A stretch of 64,000 nucleotides of DNA. It comes from Plectosphaerella cucumerina (Eukaryota; Ascomycota; Sordariomycetes; Glomerellales; Plectosphaerellaceae). Under the pieces are notes generated by a model. That model saw nothing but the letters and a program-made list of their open reading frames with translations. It had not been told where the DNA came from and did no database searches. The number at the start of each line of letters is the position of its first letter. Position 1 is the first letter of the stretch. The stretch spans positions 2,294,001 through 2,358,000 of the forward strand of contig JAGPXD010000001.1 in NCBI GenBank assembly GCA_020746995.1, written 5' to 3'. A program made the position numbers and the translations under genes. Below are positions 1 through 12,600 of the stretch, piece by piece.

Positions 1-1439
1 CTGGCGCGTCTCCCAGGCCGCGGGGGACGCGTGCTGAGAAAGAGTGGGGACATCCTTGACACGCTCTGGACGCCAGATCACGTGTGTCCCGCTTGGCTCG
101 CCCGGCTTAGAGCAGCCAGAGAAGGCGGGCGGAGTCGAGTCAGAAGCGGATCCATCTGGGAGGTTGGGCGCCCCGAGCAATCAAACGCCATCCATCGTGC
201 CTGCGCCATCACGAGGAGGTACCCGCTTGCCTTCCAGTGGACCATTAGGTACAAACCCCCTGTTTGTGCGGCGACGCCTGCCTAGAATCCGCCCAGGATC
301 CCCCCTGGAGCTGGCACGGACAAAGAATTTCCTGGGAGAAGCAAACAAGGGCCTCGTCCATTGACCAACCACGGGGCCAATTCGGCCCCTCGGCCTTGCT
401 TTTGGGAGCTGTCCTGTCTCGTGGGACGGTATCGGGGTGTCACGGTGGCGGAGTTGGCAGCCTGCTCAGGGGGCAGGGACTGCGGTTGGGCACCGAGGAG
501 AGGCTGTCGATACCGACGAGGGCGTGAATGGGACGCACGCGAGGGACGAGACCGAGGGTTGCCACCACTTGGTCGTGAGACGGCTTGGGGTGTGTGGCGG
601 TCCATGCTTTCGCCTGGTGGTGCAATGTGATGTGCTGGGATTGTGGAGGCACACTGGCACACTGCTCTGCCCGCTGAGGGTTCACGCACGACAGTCTCCC
701 TTGCGTGAAACGGGCCCCTTTGCAGATCGGCATGTCGATGATGGTGGCAGTCCTTCGGCTGTTTCGGTGTCGGTTCTAAAGAGGTCGGTTCCAAGTGAGG
801 CGGTGGTGTATTTTGTAACTCCTCCATCGCCTCCCGCCGCAGGACCCGTGGGCCATGTTGAACTTTGTGGATTGCGCTCGATAGCAAACGCAACAATGGT
901 GGATTCGTCTTCTGCTCGTCATGAATTGGCTTCGAAAATGACGAACATTTGGTATTGCCCTGTTCTTGTCAATGTTCTGGGCGAATTTCAAGCTGGCATT
1001 TGTGTATGTTCTAAGTTGCAGTATCAAATATGTTGTGTCGAACACTGGGCTGCAACATGTTCGCAACATCATGCGTTCTACCGCCATATGTCGCTGAAAT
1101 TGTTCCCTCCTAAATGACCTACTCTCCCCACACTCATTTCCATTAGAGCACTTTCCTTTACAGTCGGCCGTTCGGCCCGACCAACCTTCAACCCGGACCG
1201 CTGGTCTCTCCGAGCAGACAAGACTCGAATTGTCGGAACGACGAATTTTCAATGGCTCTTGCCTTTGAATGTGCAGCAACGACAGTTTGAGTAAGGCAAG
1301 TCTGGCTTTCTCGCTCTTGCCAAGCTCCAGCGCTCTATTGACACGGATGGTCCAAGTACTGGCCCTCTTGGATATAATAGTTCATTGGCCATAAAAGTCG
1401 AGATGCTTCACTGTCCAAGTTTTGGCCCAAGGCCGGGTA
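1..1439. other. intergenic, no gene supported
   Basis: I find no supportable gene here. Open frames on both strands overlap each other, begin at non-ATG codons or lack recognisable motifs. About 890-1110 is visibly more AT-rich than the rest. The last part probably holds the 3' UTR of the minus-strand hydrolase that ends at 1440. Confidence 0.5.
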
Positions 1440-2687
1440 TCATACCTCTCTACCACGCTTCTCCTCATCCAAAACGGCCCTCTCGATGGCATCTGCCACA
1501 GCCTTCCGGCCCTCCTTCTTAAACAAGACATCGTTGTGAAATGCCCCAGCCACTGTCTTCTTCTCGATGGGAAGACCCAGCCCGACACCTCGGCGCAGAA
1601 GACGTTCGCCATGCTCAGCCGGAACCAGCTCGTCCTTCCCGGCCTCGACGATAGTAATGCGCGGCGCTCCACCCCCAGTCCTCGTGGCAATCCGTTCCAG
1701 GTTCGCCAGCGAATCAAGGTGGTTCCGGAGAAAGGGCCACAGGTGACGGTATGGCACCCAGCGCGGGGGATACACAGCGCCAAGCATGTCGCGAACCGAG
1801 GTGAAGACAGTCTCAAGCACAAGCCCGTGGAGCCTCGTGCCGGCCGGGAAACCGTCCCAGGCAGCCAGGTTGGTGGCGATGCCGGAGCCGATGCTCTGGC
1901 CCCAAAGGACGAGCACCGGCTTGGGCGCATCAGCCGTGGGGTATTCCTCCCGGTGCAGACTGCTCACGTAGGCCAGGGCGGCCTGAGCATCGATGTTGAT
2001 GCCCTTCTCCGACGGCCGGCCCCGCGACGTCCAATAACCCCTATAGCTCAGGCCAACCACTGTGTACCGCGCTCGTGGCGCCCTCGTCTGCAGGTCTCTC
2101 AGCACCCACGATAGATCCTCCAGCCTAGGTGGTAGCGACGATGCGTTTCCTGGAGAAAAGCTCGCTTGTCAGCCAAAAGTCCCCTATGTCCGGCAAGTGG
2201 ACGCCTCACCCTGAAAGTATAGGACATAGACCGGGGTAGCTGCAGCGGCGGGCGACGTGGCGGGCGCGGCGCCAGTGGCCTCGACGCGGGCGACGCACAG
2301 GGCCAGATCGGTACCGTCGGCGGCCTTGACGCGGCGCTCCTCCCAGCGCACGCCGCCGCAGCGAGAAGCGTAGTCGGCGATCCGTTCGCGGCGCGCGTTG
2401 GGCGGCATACCGGGCATGTAGATGATCTTGTTCTGGAAAATGACCATCATTATGCACTTCCACACCCATAGAGCCCCGAGCAGGCCGACGAACATGACGG
2501 GTGGAAGCCAGAGGGCTTGGGCATTGAAGTGTCGCCGCGGGGGCAGTATAAACGCTCGTGGTGCGGCAGCTCGTCGCGGCGTAGTCTGGAGGCTGAGGTA
2601 TCGGGCCGTTCCGCGGCGGTTCATCTGGAGGAGCCTGACGGGAGGCCAGACCACGGCTCGCGTGGTCATGGTGGCGATGGACCACAT
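1440..2687 (-). CDS. ABHD12/BEM46-like alpha/beta-hydrolase, membrane anchored
   Basis: Two exons, 2687-2210 and 2149-1440, are joined over a 60-nt GT..AG intron and give 395 aa. A hydrophobic stretch near residues 55-80 should anchor the N-terminus. It is followed by the QNKIIYMPGMPP segment seen after the membrane anchor in BEM46/ABHD12-like hydrolases. The catalytic triad is visible: nucleophile elbow GQSIGSG (Ser about 245), Asp about 331 in AGKDELVP and His about 363 in GAFHND. Family members hydrolyse lipid esters or lysophospholipids at internal membranes, but the substrate here is unknown. A second in-frame ATG six codons downstream (2669) could be the true start. It is divergent from sds22, with which it shares a 0.7-kb promoter region. 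Confidence 0.85.
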
Positions 2688-3393
2688 GTCGAGCCGGACG
2701 TGGTGTCGAGTCGGGGGTCGGCGACGCGAGGCATTGGGCTCCCGCGGGATGGCAGGGGAACTTGTTCGTCGAGGGGGGGACGGGGGCCGGTCAGGGCATG
2801 GTGGATGGTGTGTGTTCGATGGTGACTGGCTTCAGGTACTCGGGGGAGCAGTGGCGTGCATACGATGCGGGCGAGCGGCGGTGCGGGAGATTGGTCAATG
2901 CCGGGCGGGAGGCAGTCGGGATGCAGGTGTTGTCTCTGCCCAACGCCGGCCTGAAATGAAGACGGGTTTGGTGATGTCTGGACCTCGGACGAACTGGATG
3001 GAGATGAACTTGTTGGAGTGCCAATGGCGCGGAGCTCCCCCAGCCCAGCGCTTCACTAGACGGACGCTCGGACGGTGGCGGTGGGACGTCATCCCGCTGA
3101 CATTCCCGCCTCGCGGGGTTCACTGTTTTTCTGGGCGCCGCTTCAAGGAGAGAGCGACGCCCATTTGCGGCTTATCAAATCACGGCTTCAACGGGTGACT
3201 GCGGAAAAAAGTCACCTTCAACTTCCCTCGCACACGACCCTCTCTCCCTCTTTTACTCAAACCCAACTCGAAATTCGACCCTGACTCCATTAACCCATCC
3301 GTCCATCACGACCCCTCTCCGCTTCTCCGCCTCCCTCCGTCGAGCCCATCCATCCCGCCGTCACCGCCAAACACCACCGTCGCTCCCAGAACT
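2688..3393. other. bidirectional promoter region
   Basis: This 706-bp gap lies between the divergent hydrolase (-) and sds22 (+). The sds22 side (about 3220-3393) is a C/T-rich leader typical of highly expressed fungal genes. I see no clear TATA box. Confidence 0.5.
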
Positions 3394-4752
3394 ATGGCCG
3401 CCCCTGTGGACGGCAAGGCGGAAGCACCGCAGGCTGAGGTCCAGGAGACCCAGGCCGAGACGTCGCAGGTCGACAGCAAGGAGACCAAGACCGAGGCGCC
3501 GCATGTCGAGATCCAGGACACAAAACCCGAAGCCCCCCACATCGAGCTCCAGGACGACAGTAACTCGCCGCGACCCGACGGCCAAGCCAGCCCCGGCCTG
3601 CGCAATAGCAAGGGTTGGGATGGCAAGTTGCGCGTAGAGCGCTCCGCCGTCCTCGCCAACCCCGAGATCCTCGACTCGGACCCAGAGTCAGACGACGACA
3701 ATGTCCTACCCGGCGAGGAGCTGCCGGCGGACGAGGGTGCGTAGACTCCACGGCAACCCAAGAGAAACCCCCGCTGACCTGCTTCTCCCCACAGACCTCC
3801 TCGACGGCGAGGACCCCGAGACAGACGAGATCATCGTGTCGCACTCGCGCATCGGCTCCATCCCCGCCCTCCGCCTCGAGCGCTTCAAAAAGGTCGCCCG
3901 CCTCTGCCTCCGCCAGAACAACATCCAGTCCATCGAGGGCCTCGACGCCCTGGCCCCGACCCTCGAGGACCTCGACCTCTACGACAACCTCATCTCCCAT
4001 ATCCGCGGCCTCGACGCCCTCACAGGCCTCACCTCGCTCGACCTCTCCTTCAACAAGATCAAGCACATCAAGCACATCGCCCACCTCACCGGCCTGCGCG
4101 AGGTCTTCTTCGTCGCCAACAAAATCTCCCGCATCGAGGGCCTCGACGCCCTCGTCAACCTCACCTCCCTCGAGCTCGGCTCCAACCGCATCCGCGTCCT
4201 CGAGAACCTCGGCGCCCTCACCGCCCTGCGCGAGCTCTGGGTCGCCAAGAACAAAATCACCTCCCTCGACGGCCTCGCCGGCCTCCCCGCCCTGCGCCTC
4301 CTCAGCATCCAGTCCAACCGCATCTCCGACCTCGCCCCGCTCGCCGCCGTCCCCGCCCTCGAGGAGCTCTACATCTCCCACAACATGCTCGAGTCGCTCG
4401 AGGGCCTCGCCGGCAACAAGAGCCTGCGCATCCTCGACATCTCCAACAACAAGATCTCCTCCCTCGAGGGCCTCGAGGACCTCCAAGACCTCGAGGAGGT
4501 CTGGGCCAGCTACAACCAGGTCGCAGACTTTAACGAGGTCGAGAGGGTCCTCCGCGACAAGAAGGAGCTGACCACCGTCTACTTCGAGGGCAACCCCCTC
4601 CAGCTGCGCGGCCCGGCCGTCTACCGGAACAAGGTCCGCCTGGCCCTGCCGCAATTATCCCAGATCGACGCCAGTGAGTTTCCTCCCTCCCGGCACCCCC
4701 CACGCTGCGACCCTGCTGACGCGCCCGTGACCAAGCATATGTGAAGACGTGA
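3394..4752 (+). CDS. sds22: Sds22, leucine-rich repeat regulator of protein phosphatase 1
   Basis: Three exons, 3394-3736, 3795-4673 and 4736-4752, encode 412 aa. An acidic, disordered N-terminus of about 125 residues precedes a continuous array of 22-residue leucine-rich repeats of the SDS22 type (consensus LxxLxxLxLxxNxIxxIxGL), covering nearly all of exon 2. Fungal Sds22 binds the PP1 catalytic subunit (Glc7/BimG), helps its maturation and nuclear targeting and is needed for mitosis. The last exon has only 17 coding nt, giving the end QIDATYVKT. That ending matches the usual Sds22 C-terminus, and reading through the intron would give an unrelated tail. The length is slightly above yeast Sds22 because of the N-terminal extension. 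Confidence 0.95.
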
Positions 4753-5430
4753 TATCGCTCAACCATGGCATGCACGGGGACATGGCGTACGGGTAACTGG
4801 GAGAGGGACACATTGGCGCGGCGTTTTTTTGGGTCATCATTTACACGGGCGGACCTAGGGCCCCCGGATACTGCCGTTTTGCCAGGCGAGAGCCGGGATG
4901 GCGGTGTTTCTATGCATGAAGTTCCTCACGGAATACAACGCTTGATGAGCACGGTACGGACCCCGCCCGGCCGAGGACGAGTCGGGCGTGAAGATATGCG
5001 CATGTCATCACAGGTACGAGGAACAGGGCATGAAATGCTTCAACTCGAAATGTTCATTTTTCTTCGAATCTCGACCCTCTCCTCACCAGCGGCGGCCGTC
5101 GGGCATCAGCCCCTCGCTCGCTGGGGAAGAGATGGTCTTGGGCCCCTTCAGCCTCTCATGGGCTCTGCTACATGCTGCCTTTAGGTAGGTAGCATGGGCA
5201 ACGGGCGCCATCACCAGACCCTTTCGTCCGGCGACATGCAGGTGCTCGTCCCTTTCCCCTTCATTTGTGCCGCCCGAGGGGAACGGTCCCCCTCCTTTGA
5301 TATCCCAATTCGCCTGGTTGTTTATCCCGGTACAAGTGGGTTCGCTTCGCATAAGCCGGATGACATGGTAAAAAAGATTGGTGTTGGATGGAACGGCATC
5401 GCAGTGGACATGTGACGCGGAAGATGGCAT
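4753..5430. other. convergent intergenic region
   Basis: This holds the 3' UTRs of sds22 (+) and the xylose reductase (-). I see no coding signal. Confidence 0.5.
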
Positions 5431-7140
5431 TTAGCCGAAGATGTAGAGCAGCTCGGTGGGGAAGTACTGCAGGCAGGCAAGGTGGTCAGCCGGGCCACAT
5501 CCCTCCGTGGGGGGCAATGGGGTATGGTAAAGGGAGAAGACTCACGTTGTTGGGCTTGTTGAAGCGGGTGTGGGTGTTGAGGGCGTTGATCCTCTCCATG
5601 TCCTCGTCGGAAATGTCGAAGCTGGTGACGTCGAGGTTCTCGGCCAGGCGGCTGGCGTTGTTGGTCTTGGGGATGACGGCCAGGCCGCGCTGGGTAGACC
5701 AGCGGAGGAGGACCTGGGAGTTGGTCTTGCCGAGCTTCTGGGCGATCTCGGTGATGAGCTCGTGCTTGAGGAGGGGAGTGATGGCCTTGGCGTGGGCCCA
5801 GTCGAACTCATCGAAGGAGGTGGAGCCAAAGGAGGAGTAGGCGGTGACGGCGATGCCCTCAGCCTTGGCCAGCTTGATGAGCTCGACCTGGGTCAGGTAG
5901 GGGTGGTGCTCGATCTGGAGGGTGGCGGGCCTGATCTTGGCGGAGCGGAGGAGGTCGTAGATCAGCTGGCCCTGGAAGTTGGAGATACCGATGGAGCGGG
6001 CGAGGCCCTTCTCGACGAGCGACTCCATGGCGGCCCAGGTCTCGTGGATGGTGGCCTTGGAGTAGCGGATCTCCGACTTGCCGTCGACGTGCCAGCCGGG
6101 AGGGTAGCGGACCTCGGGGTCGACCCATTCGAGGGCGACGGGGAAGTGGATGACGTAGAGGTCGAAGTAGTCGATGCCCAGGTCGGCGAGCTGCTTGCGG
6201 GCAATGGGCTCGACGCGGTCACCGTCGTGGAAGGTGTTCCAGAGCTTGGAGACGAGGAAAAGCTCCTCGCGCTTGACCAGACCGTCCTTAATGGCGCGGG
6301 CAACACCCTTGCCAACCTCGACCTCGTTGCCGTAGTCTGGGAGAGATGATGTTAGCAAACATTACTATAGATATGGTATGGAAAACAAGTATGAGGTGAG
6401 ATGACAGCCACGAGGGATGAGCTTGCATTGCCACCCTGGACACCCTGAATGGAAGCTCTCAGATGCCCCCATCACCATCACGGCCTGTGAGGTCACAGGT
6501 GTGGCCCAGCGAGGGGTGCCGCTCCGGGTGCATGCGCCGACAGGGGTCAGAACCCCGCTGTGGGGCCATGTATTTCGCATCCAACTCAGCCGACATGGGC
6601 AACCAAAAAATTGTGGTGGGGTAGAAGGAGGAAATGGGGTAAATTGTGGTAGGGGGAGCTTTCTTGGTGGTGTGGTGGGATGGAGGGGTAATCGAAGCAA
6701 GAATCGAGGAACGCCCGGGGAGACGGCCGCCGAGCTCTCTGCATTCTTCCATAGCCGCCATAGGTAGTTGTGCTTTCATCAAGCGGCTCTGAGGACTGGT
6801 GTCCCCGAACCGCCGTCGGAATGCGCTGCCGTGGCGCCAGAAGAAGCTGAAGAACCCCGCGACTGACCCCGCCATGCGCCCAAGCCTTGACCCGTGTGCG
6901 TGCCTCGTGGCATCGCAGTGCTCGCGCAGGGCGTTGTCATCGCCACCTTGTCGTGTGTATTGCGTCTCGACCAGAACCTAGACTTCACGTACCGCAGGCG
7001 CCGTCGAACAGACGGTATCCGGCCTTGATGGCGTTGTAGACGGCATCGGAAGCGATGGAGTTGTCGACCTTCCAGAGGCCGAAGCCAACCTGGGGCATGT
7101 CGAAGCCGCTGTTCAGCTTGATGTTGGGGACGGCGACCAT
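5431..7140 (-). CDS. xyl1: NAD(P)H-dependent D-xylose reductase (aldo-keto reductase family 2)
   Basis: Three exons, 7140-6993, 6336-5546 and 5466-5431, give 324 aa, the usual size for fungal Xyl1. It should reduce D-xylose (and L-arabinose) to the pentitol in the cytosol, the first step of pentose catabolism. The AKR catalytic tetrad is visible as Asp46 (RLFD), Tyr51 (DYGNE), Lys80 (VSKLW) and His113 (VIHF). The coenzyme loop reads IPKTNNASR; yeast enzymes have IPKS, so Thr replaces Ser. The last exon encodes only YFPTELLYIFG. Splicing joins the halves of an Asp codon exactly at the conserved DGACDYGNE motif. The first intron is unusually long (656 nt). A TATA box lies about 160 bp upstream of the ATG, as expected for an inducible gene. 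Confidence 0.95.
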
Positions 7141-9678
7141 CTTTGCGGTGATTCGGCGAATGTGATGTTTGTTGGTTTTGGAGGAAGGAGATAGGGGTAA
7201 AAGATGGAAAGGAGCAGTCGAGGAAGGTAGTAGGGAGGAAGGAAGGACCAGAAATGGGAGGGCCAGGCGCGCATGAGGGGAGGAGCGAGTGACGGTATTT
7301 ATAAACTCAATCCCGACCCAGCCCTTCCACGTCCGCCCAATCTTGCTCTTGCTGTCCACCCCTCTTCGTCGCCTGGTCTCCCATTTTGACCCCTCCTCCT
7401 CTTCCGTTCCCCATCGTGTCAATGCTCCGTTCCAGTGGCTCCCGTTCTATTCTCCCGTCCGACGTGGCGGGCGCCGACCAAGATGTCCTGCTACTGCCTG
7501 CCTTGTTTGGTTTCCCTCGACCTGTGCTTCTTCAGCTCGGCAAGCAACCCAAGCCCTCACGCGTGACGCCCTCATCCTCCCGTCTCGTCAGTGGCACTCA
7601 AAACTTCACCCTAGCGACCGGCGACGCGGCGCCGTACCTCCCCCGTCGCATACGAGCGCGCACGCGCGACAACCCTCGAGACAATGACGACGGTCCCTCC
7701 CCCTCGGCAACGAGACGAGGGGCAACGAGACGAGGGGCAATCAGCAGCGAGGTCGAGCTCCGAATTCCACACCACCAGCACGCAGCCGGCGCTGCCCCAT
7801 TCGTGCGTTTATCCAGCCAAACAGCGCCAGGGTCCACGCCTCTTGCGCATGGAGATGGAACACCCACGCCCACGCCTTGCACGCCGAGGCGACACTACTG
7901 TGCACTTCGCGGCACGTCGGGGCTGCCCTGCTGCTGGGGGGTGCCTGGCTTGCCTGGTTAAATCCCGTGCTCGGTGGCGGGCCCGCCCCATATCTTGCCG
8001 TACCAGCCAAGCCTCACCCGGGCGAAATGCTTGCGAGATCCGCGAGCAACCCAGCGACAGGCGACCGGCTTCTCTTCTCGGAGGGGCAATGCTGCATTCT
8101 CATGCCCCTCGCTCGATCCATGTCATCACCTTGCATGCCGTTCCGAGAAATGGCAGTTCCGGGGTTTGCTGTGCTCCGGCCACCGTTGGCATCTGCCGTC
8201 CGACACGGATTTCGTCCATCATCTATCTGCTGGCCGTTTCTGCCATGGTCCGTCAATTGCCCGGCAGACGCAATGGCGGCTTTGAAGAACGCCGACTGGG
8301 CGCCGCTCTCAACTCGCGGCATCTCTTCTCGCTTGGCCGTTTTTGGACACTGGCCGGGAACACTTCCTCCTCAAGTTTGTCCGAAGTTTAAGCACGCCTG
8401 ACCTGGCTGATTCACCGACCGACGGCCGGCTTGCCCATATTCCAGTGTGTTATGCGCGCAAATCGCACGACGGCATTTGGGGCCCTCTTTCCACGAACGG
8501 TGGCCGTGTCATGGCAGCTCCCGGTCTTCCACAGTTTCTGGCAGTTTCACCGTCTATCTGCATCCCAACGCAAGCCTTTCCAGTCGAAAGTCTCGGTCAG
8601 TTCCATGGCACCGGTAGGACCGGCGCATGGCTTTAGCCTGTCTGCCGTCTGAGCCCTCGTCGCCACCCCTTGTCCACCCTCCAGGGGAATGTCGGCGTTA
8701 CTCGCACGCGCGCTTGGAGACGCCTGAGTCTTCGCCGGGACCACGGGGTTGGGGGCGGTGGATCTTGCGACACTCCGGACGCAAGCATTAGAGAGAAAAG
8801 CCAGGATACCGTCGACTCTCATTTAGCCTAAATGCGTCGCCGGCGGGTCTTGGTGCGGCTAATTGGCGTGGGGACGACTGGTCGAGGCCACCCGCCCGCC
8901 TTTTCTCACCTCGACTCGCACCACGACGATTTGGGATCATTGAGTGGACCTCGAGGTTCGCCCACCGAGAGTTCACCGAGGTTCCCAGGTTCCTTACCAA
9001 ATGCCTGTGCGGGAATAGCGGTTTTTGAAGCGGCCTTGGGCATTCGATCCCTCCAGTATCACTTCTTCATCAAAGGGGCCCGACATTCCTATCGTACGAA
9101 GAGTCTGGGCGATATGCATGTGTCGCACGCGCGCCCCTCGACATCGAAGACTGCGTCTCGTCTTTGCCGTAGTCAGGTTTGCACCGCCGACGTCCGTTTT
9201 ATGCCGCTGTATTTCGTCCCGAGCTGATGACCAGATCTCACGTGTAGTAGGCACTGCTGACTGTTGGTCGGCCCCTTTGTTGCCACGACTCCGTCTTTCT
9301 TCCTCGCTACCTTACTGCTCTCGGTCTTGCCTTTGTTGGCTGCTCCGATTGAAAGATCGCGAGCTGGATGAAAGAAGACGGCGCCTCCCTTTTTCCTGCC
9401 CTTTCCCAGTCGCCACAATGTCCTTCTCAGCCGGGACAACACCATGGACCTCGATGCCTGGGGAGTTACCTACAAAATAGACCATTGACGTTCTTCTTTC
9501 ATCTTCTTTGGCCACCGAATCTTCTTTCATCGTCAAGGCCCCGCGCCTCTTGGAGCTCGAGTCCCTTGACCCTTCCTCGCTGCCTCCATATCATGGCCCG
9601 ACCTTCGCCGTGTTTCCATCGTGAACCCGAGATCTGTTCCGCAACCTGCTCGAAGACATCCAGCCATCTACAAGCAAC
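7141..9678. other. long divergent intergenic region (xyl1 / kinase-like gene)
   Basis: I find no supportable gene in these 2.5 kb. Two TTAGCC hexamers (8633-8638 and 8823-8828) are GGCTAA on the minus strand, the core bound by the pentose regulator XlnR/Xyr1. They lie 1.5-1.7 kb upstream of xyl1, so relevance is uncertain. A 15-bp unit is duplicated in tandem at about 7708-7737. The stretch 9280-9678 is a C/T-rich leader for the kinase-like gene. Confidence 0.45.
7296..7303 (-). promoter_or_regulatory. TATA box of xyl1
   Basis: The minus strand reads TATAAATA here, about 157 bp upstream of the xyl1 start codon and followed by a pyrimidine-rich leader on the coding strand. Distance and match suit a fungal core promoter. 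Confidence 0.55.
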
Positions 9679-12600
9679 ATGCCTCGTCCAGTGTACGAGG
9701 CCCCTGTAGGACCGCTGCCGCGGCAGGACGACGACTTCTACTGGAACCGTTTACCGTTGAGACCAGAATACGACAACCATTCGACTCTATGGGAAAGAAT
9801 CAGTCTGAGGAACACGCAGAGCGGAAAGTTTGCCTACCTCACCGGAGGCAGCGCATCCGCCATCGATGTCAATGGCGCTCTTCGTCATGACCTGGCCGCA
9901 TTGAAACCTTACAGGGTCAACCCACGGCGAACCCACAACTGGTCACCAAACTATCCTGAACCTCTCGGGCCTGCCTATATAGACCAACAGGCCCAGCAGG
10001 CAGTCGACGATACCAAAGCTTCCATGAAGTCTTCTCAGTTTCCGATCACAGTGAAGAAGATCATTGGGGCGGGAGGTCATGGATGCGTCGCGCTGTGCGA
10101 GTATAAGCCGCGGCCAGGCGAGACGCACGAATGCATCGTCAAGTGTCCAAAGGGCAAGCACATGAACCCTACTCTGGCAATAGAACTATTGTTCCACGAT
10201 GTAAGTGAATCACTCTTCCCCCGATGATCAACCTTGACTCGTCCTAATCGGTTGCCTTCCGCCGGGTCTCAGCAATTCCGCGGCGCGAAGCACCTAGTAC
10301 ACTCTTTGGACGGCAACCTGGAGCTTTTCTGGCATCATCAAAAACTGAACAAGCAGCCGCTCCCCCCTATCTCCATCGACAACATCGCCATGACCTGGTA
10401 CTGTCGCGAACTTGGTGATCCCCAGCCTAACATGGCCATGTTGGAACATTGCCATCTAGGCAATGTGGACCCCTGGATTGGCAAGGCCTGCAACAATTTT
10501 ATGGAGTTTCCAGATCGGCTCTTGTGGCATATCATGCACTGCTGTGCGTATAATCATTCCGTTCTCCCAGCTCCAGAGATCCCCGACATTGTACTGACCA
10601 TCCCTCTTCCCTCCAGTCAACCAGGGCCTCATCGGCATGGCATACCCCAATGTGCGAGAAACCCAGCCGGGCGACGAGGAGATTCCTCTTGACAAGGACG
10701 GCAACCCCGAACCGCCGTGTCATTTCGTTCACTTTGACATTGACGAGCTCAATGGTGCGCTTTCCCTCTACTGCCCCTCGCTGATTCTTAGTTGCCGATT
10801 GCTGACGAATCTTATAGTGTTCGTCGCCCTCGACCCAGCAGAGCCCGAGGGGATCCCCATCTTCAAGGTAAGTCGTTGGAGCCCCTGTTGGAGCCAGGTC
10901 GCCACCTGACTGACACCACCACAGATTGCCGACTATGGCTTGATGAGGAATTACTCGCCAGATTTCATCGAGCAAAACAAGTCTCTCTACACGTTAGTCG
11001 AACTGCGCTCACATTACATCACCGTGGAGCATCCCTTCTGACGTGTCGTATCCGCCAGCGAAATGTCCTTCTGGTACCAGAGGGATCTGGGCAAGCCCTA
11101 TAATTTCACTCCAGTAAGTCAAGGCCTTGGATCTCCACAGTCTTTTTTCGCCTCAGTCGCTGACGTCGGTGAACAGGAACAATTCACCATGGAGTGGGAT
11201 GCCCTGGGGATTCCAACAAACGAGCCGCTGCACAAGTTTCTGCCAGGTGACCCGAGGAAGCCACCCGTCGCCGGCAATTATGGCATTCACACCAACGTCT
11301 TCCAAGTCGGCCTTATGGTAGGTTGCCGCCCCATTGCCGCCATTGTATGAACGCCCACACTGACCGCGTTGCCTACCAGATGTACAAGTTCATGACCCAG
11401 CTCAAGTGGGATAGGCCGTACTCGAAGGGGATTGTCCATGCCAATGGCCGCAGATACGACACATATGGCTGGAGGCTGGACGATGAGGTCGAGTATAGAC
11501 ACATTGACCGGGAGCTCCGTGATCTCGTCATGGGTTGCTTGGAACATTTGCCGACGTCAAGGCCCACACTCCTGCAACTCCAGACCCAAATTCAGGCTCG
11601 TCGTGCCAAGGGCTTCGGCACGATGGACGACGCTGCTTTCGCCAAGTGGTGCCAGGACTTTTTCTTGACACCCCATCTCCCCAAATGGCGCGACATCCTC
11701 AAGACGTTGCCTCCCCCGGCCCCCGCGACCGGAAAGCGCCAGCGTGGTCCGAACTATGCCGGCGGGCCTCCTTCCAAACGGCAGCGGCCTGGTCCCACCG
11801 CCAACCCGCGCGCAGGCCGCAACGCATTCCAGAGCCGTGCTGCCACGCAGTTGTCGCTTGGCCTGGCGCGGGACAACTATGAACGAACCCTCGGCCACGC
11901 CCAGAGGGCCAGCCACCTGCAAGGCCAGCTCAAGGACCAGTTTGACAGACTCCAAGAGGAGCAAGACCGGCTTGCGCAAGAGGGTCGCGCTCATGACGCC
12001 GAGCAGGTCAAGCTGCATGAGCAAGAGAAGCTGCAGCATGCGGACATGCTCAAGGCGCAGGTGGCGGAGAACGCGGCTGCCAATAAAGTCTTCGCGGAAA
12101 CCCAAAGACAGGTTACCAAGAAAATGACCTGGCAGGCGGACGATGCACTGAAGCAGCCCACGACAGATATCCAGAGGCAGCGGACAGTGGAAGAGAACGC
12201 CCACCAGCTTCGGCTCAGAGTGCTGGAGGCGGCTCGCAAGGCCGAGGAGGCGAAGATGAACAAGATCCATGCCGACATCCAAGCCAAGGTCAAGCAGGCC
12301 GAGAAGTGGCAGCTGGACGCGCGGGTCGCGAGGGCGAAGGCGCTGGAGCTGAGGAGGCAGCAGATCCAGATGGCCAACAATCCGGCACAGTTTGCACAGC
12401 CGTTGGTATTCCCGGGGTCGCTTGCGTGGCGCACCAAGGCGACTGTCATCGTGGGATATCAGGCTCAACAACCCGGACGGCAACCTCAGCAGGGGAACCA
12501 GCCTCGACAGCCGGGGCAGCAGGGGAAGCCTCTTCAAGGACAGCAGGCTCAACAACCCCTCCGGCAACCTCAGCAGGGGAACCAGCCTCGACAGCCGGGG

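Noticed and set aside
437..1117. 226-codon plus frame near the left edge
   Set aside because: It begins at GTG, shows no conserved motif and overlaps an equally long minus frame.
3392..4654. 420-codon minus frame opposite sds22
   Set aside because: It is a shadow of the GAG/CTC-rich leucine repeats; the plus frame has clear LRRs and correct splice phases.
5570..6349. 259-codon plus frame antisense to xylose reductase
   Set aside because: It is a Gly/Val/Leu/Asp-rich shadow; the minus strand encodes a complete aldo-keto reductase.
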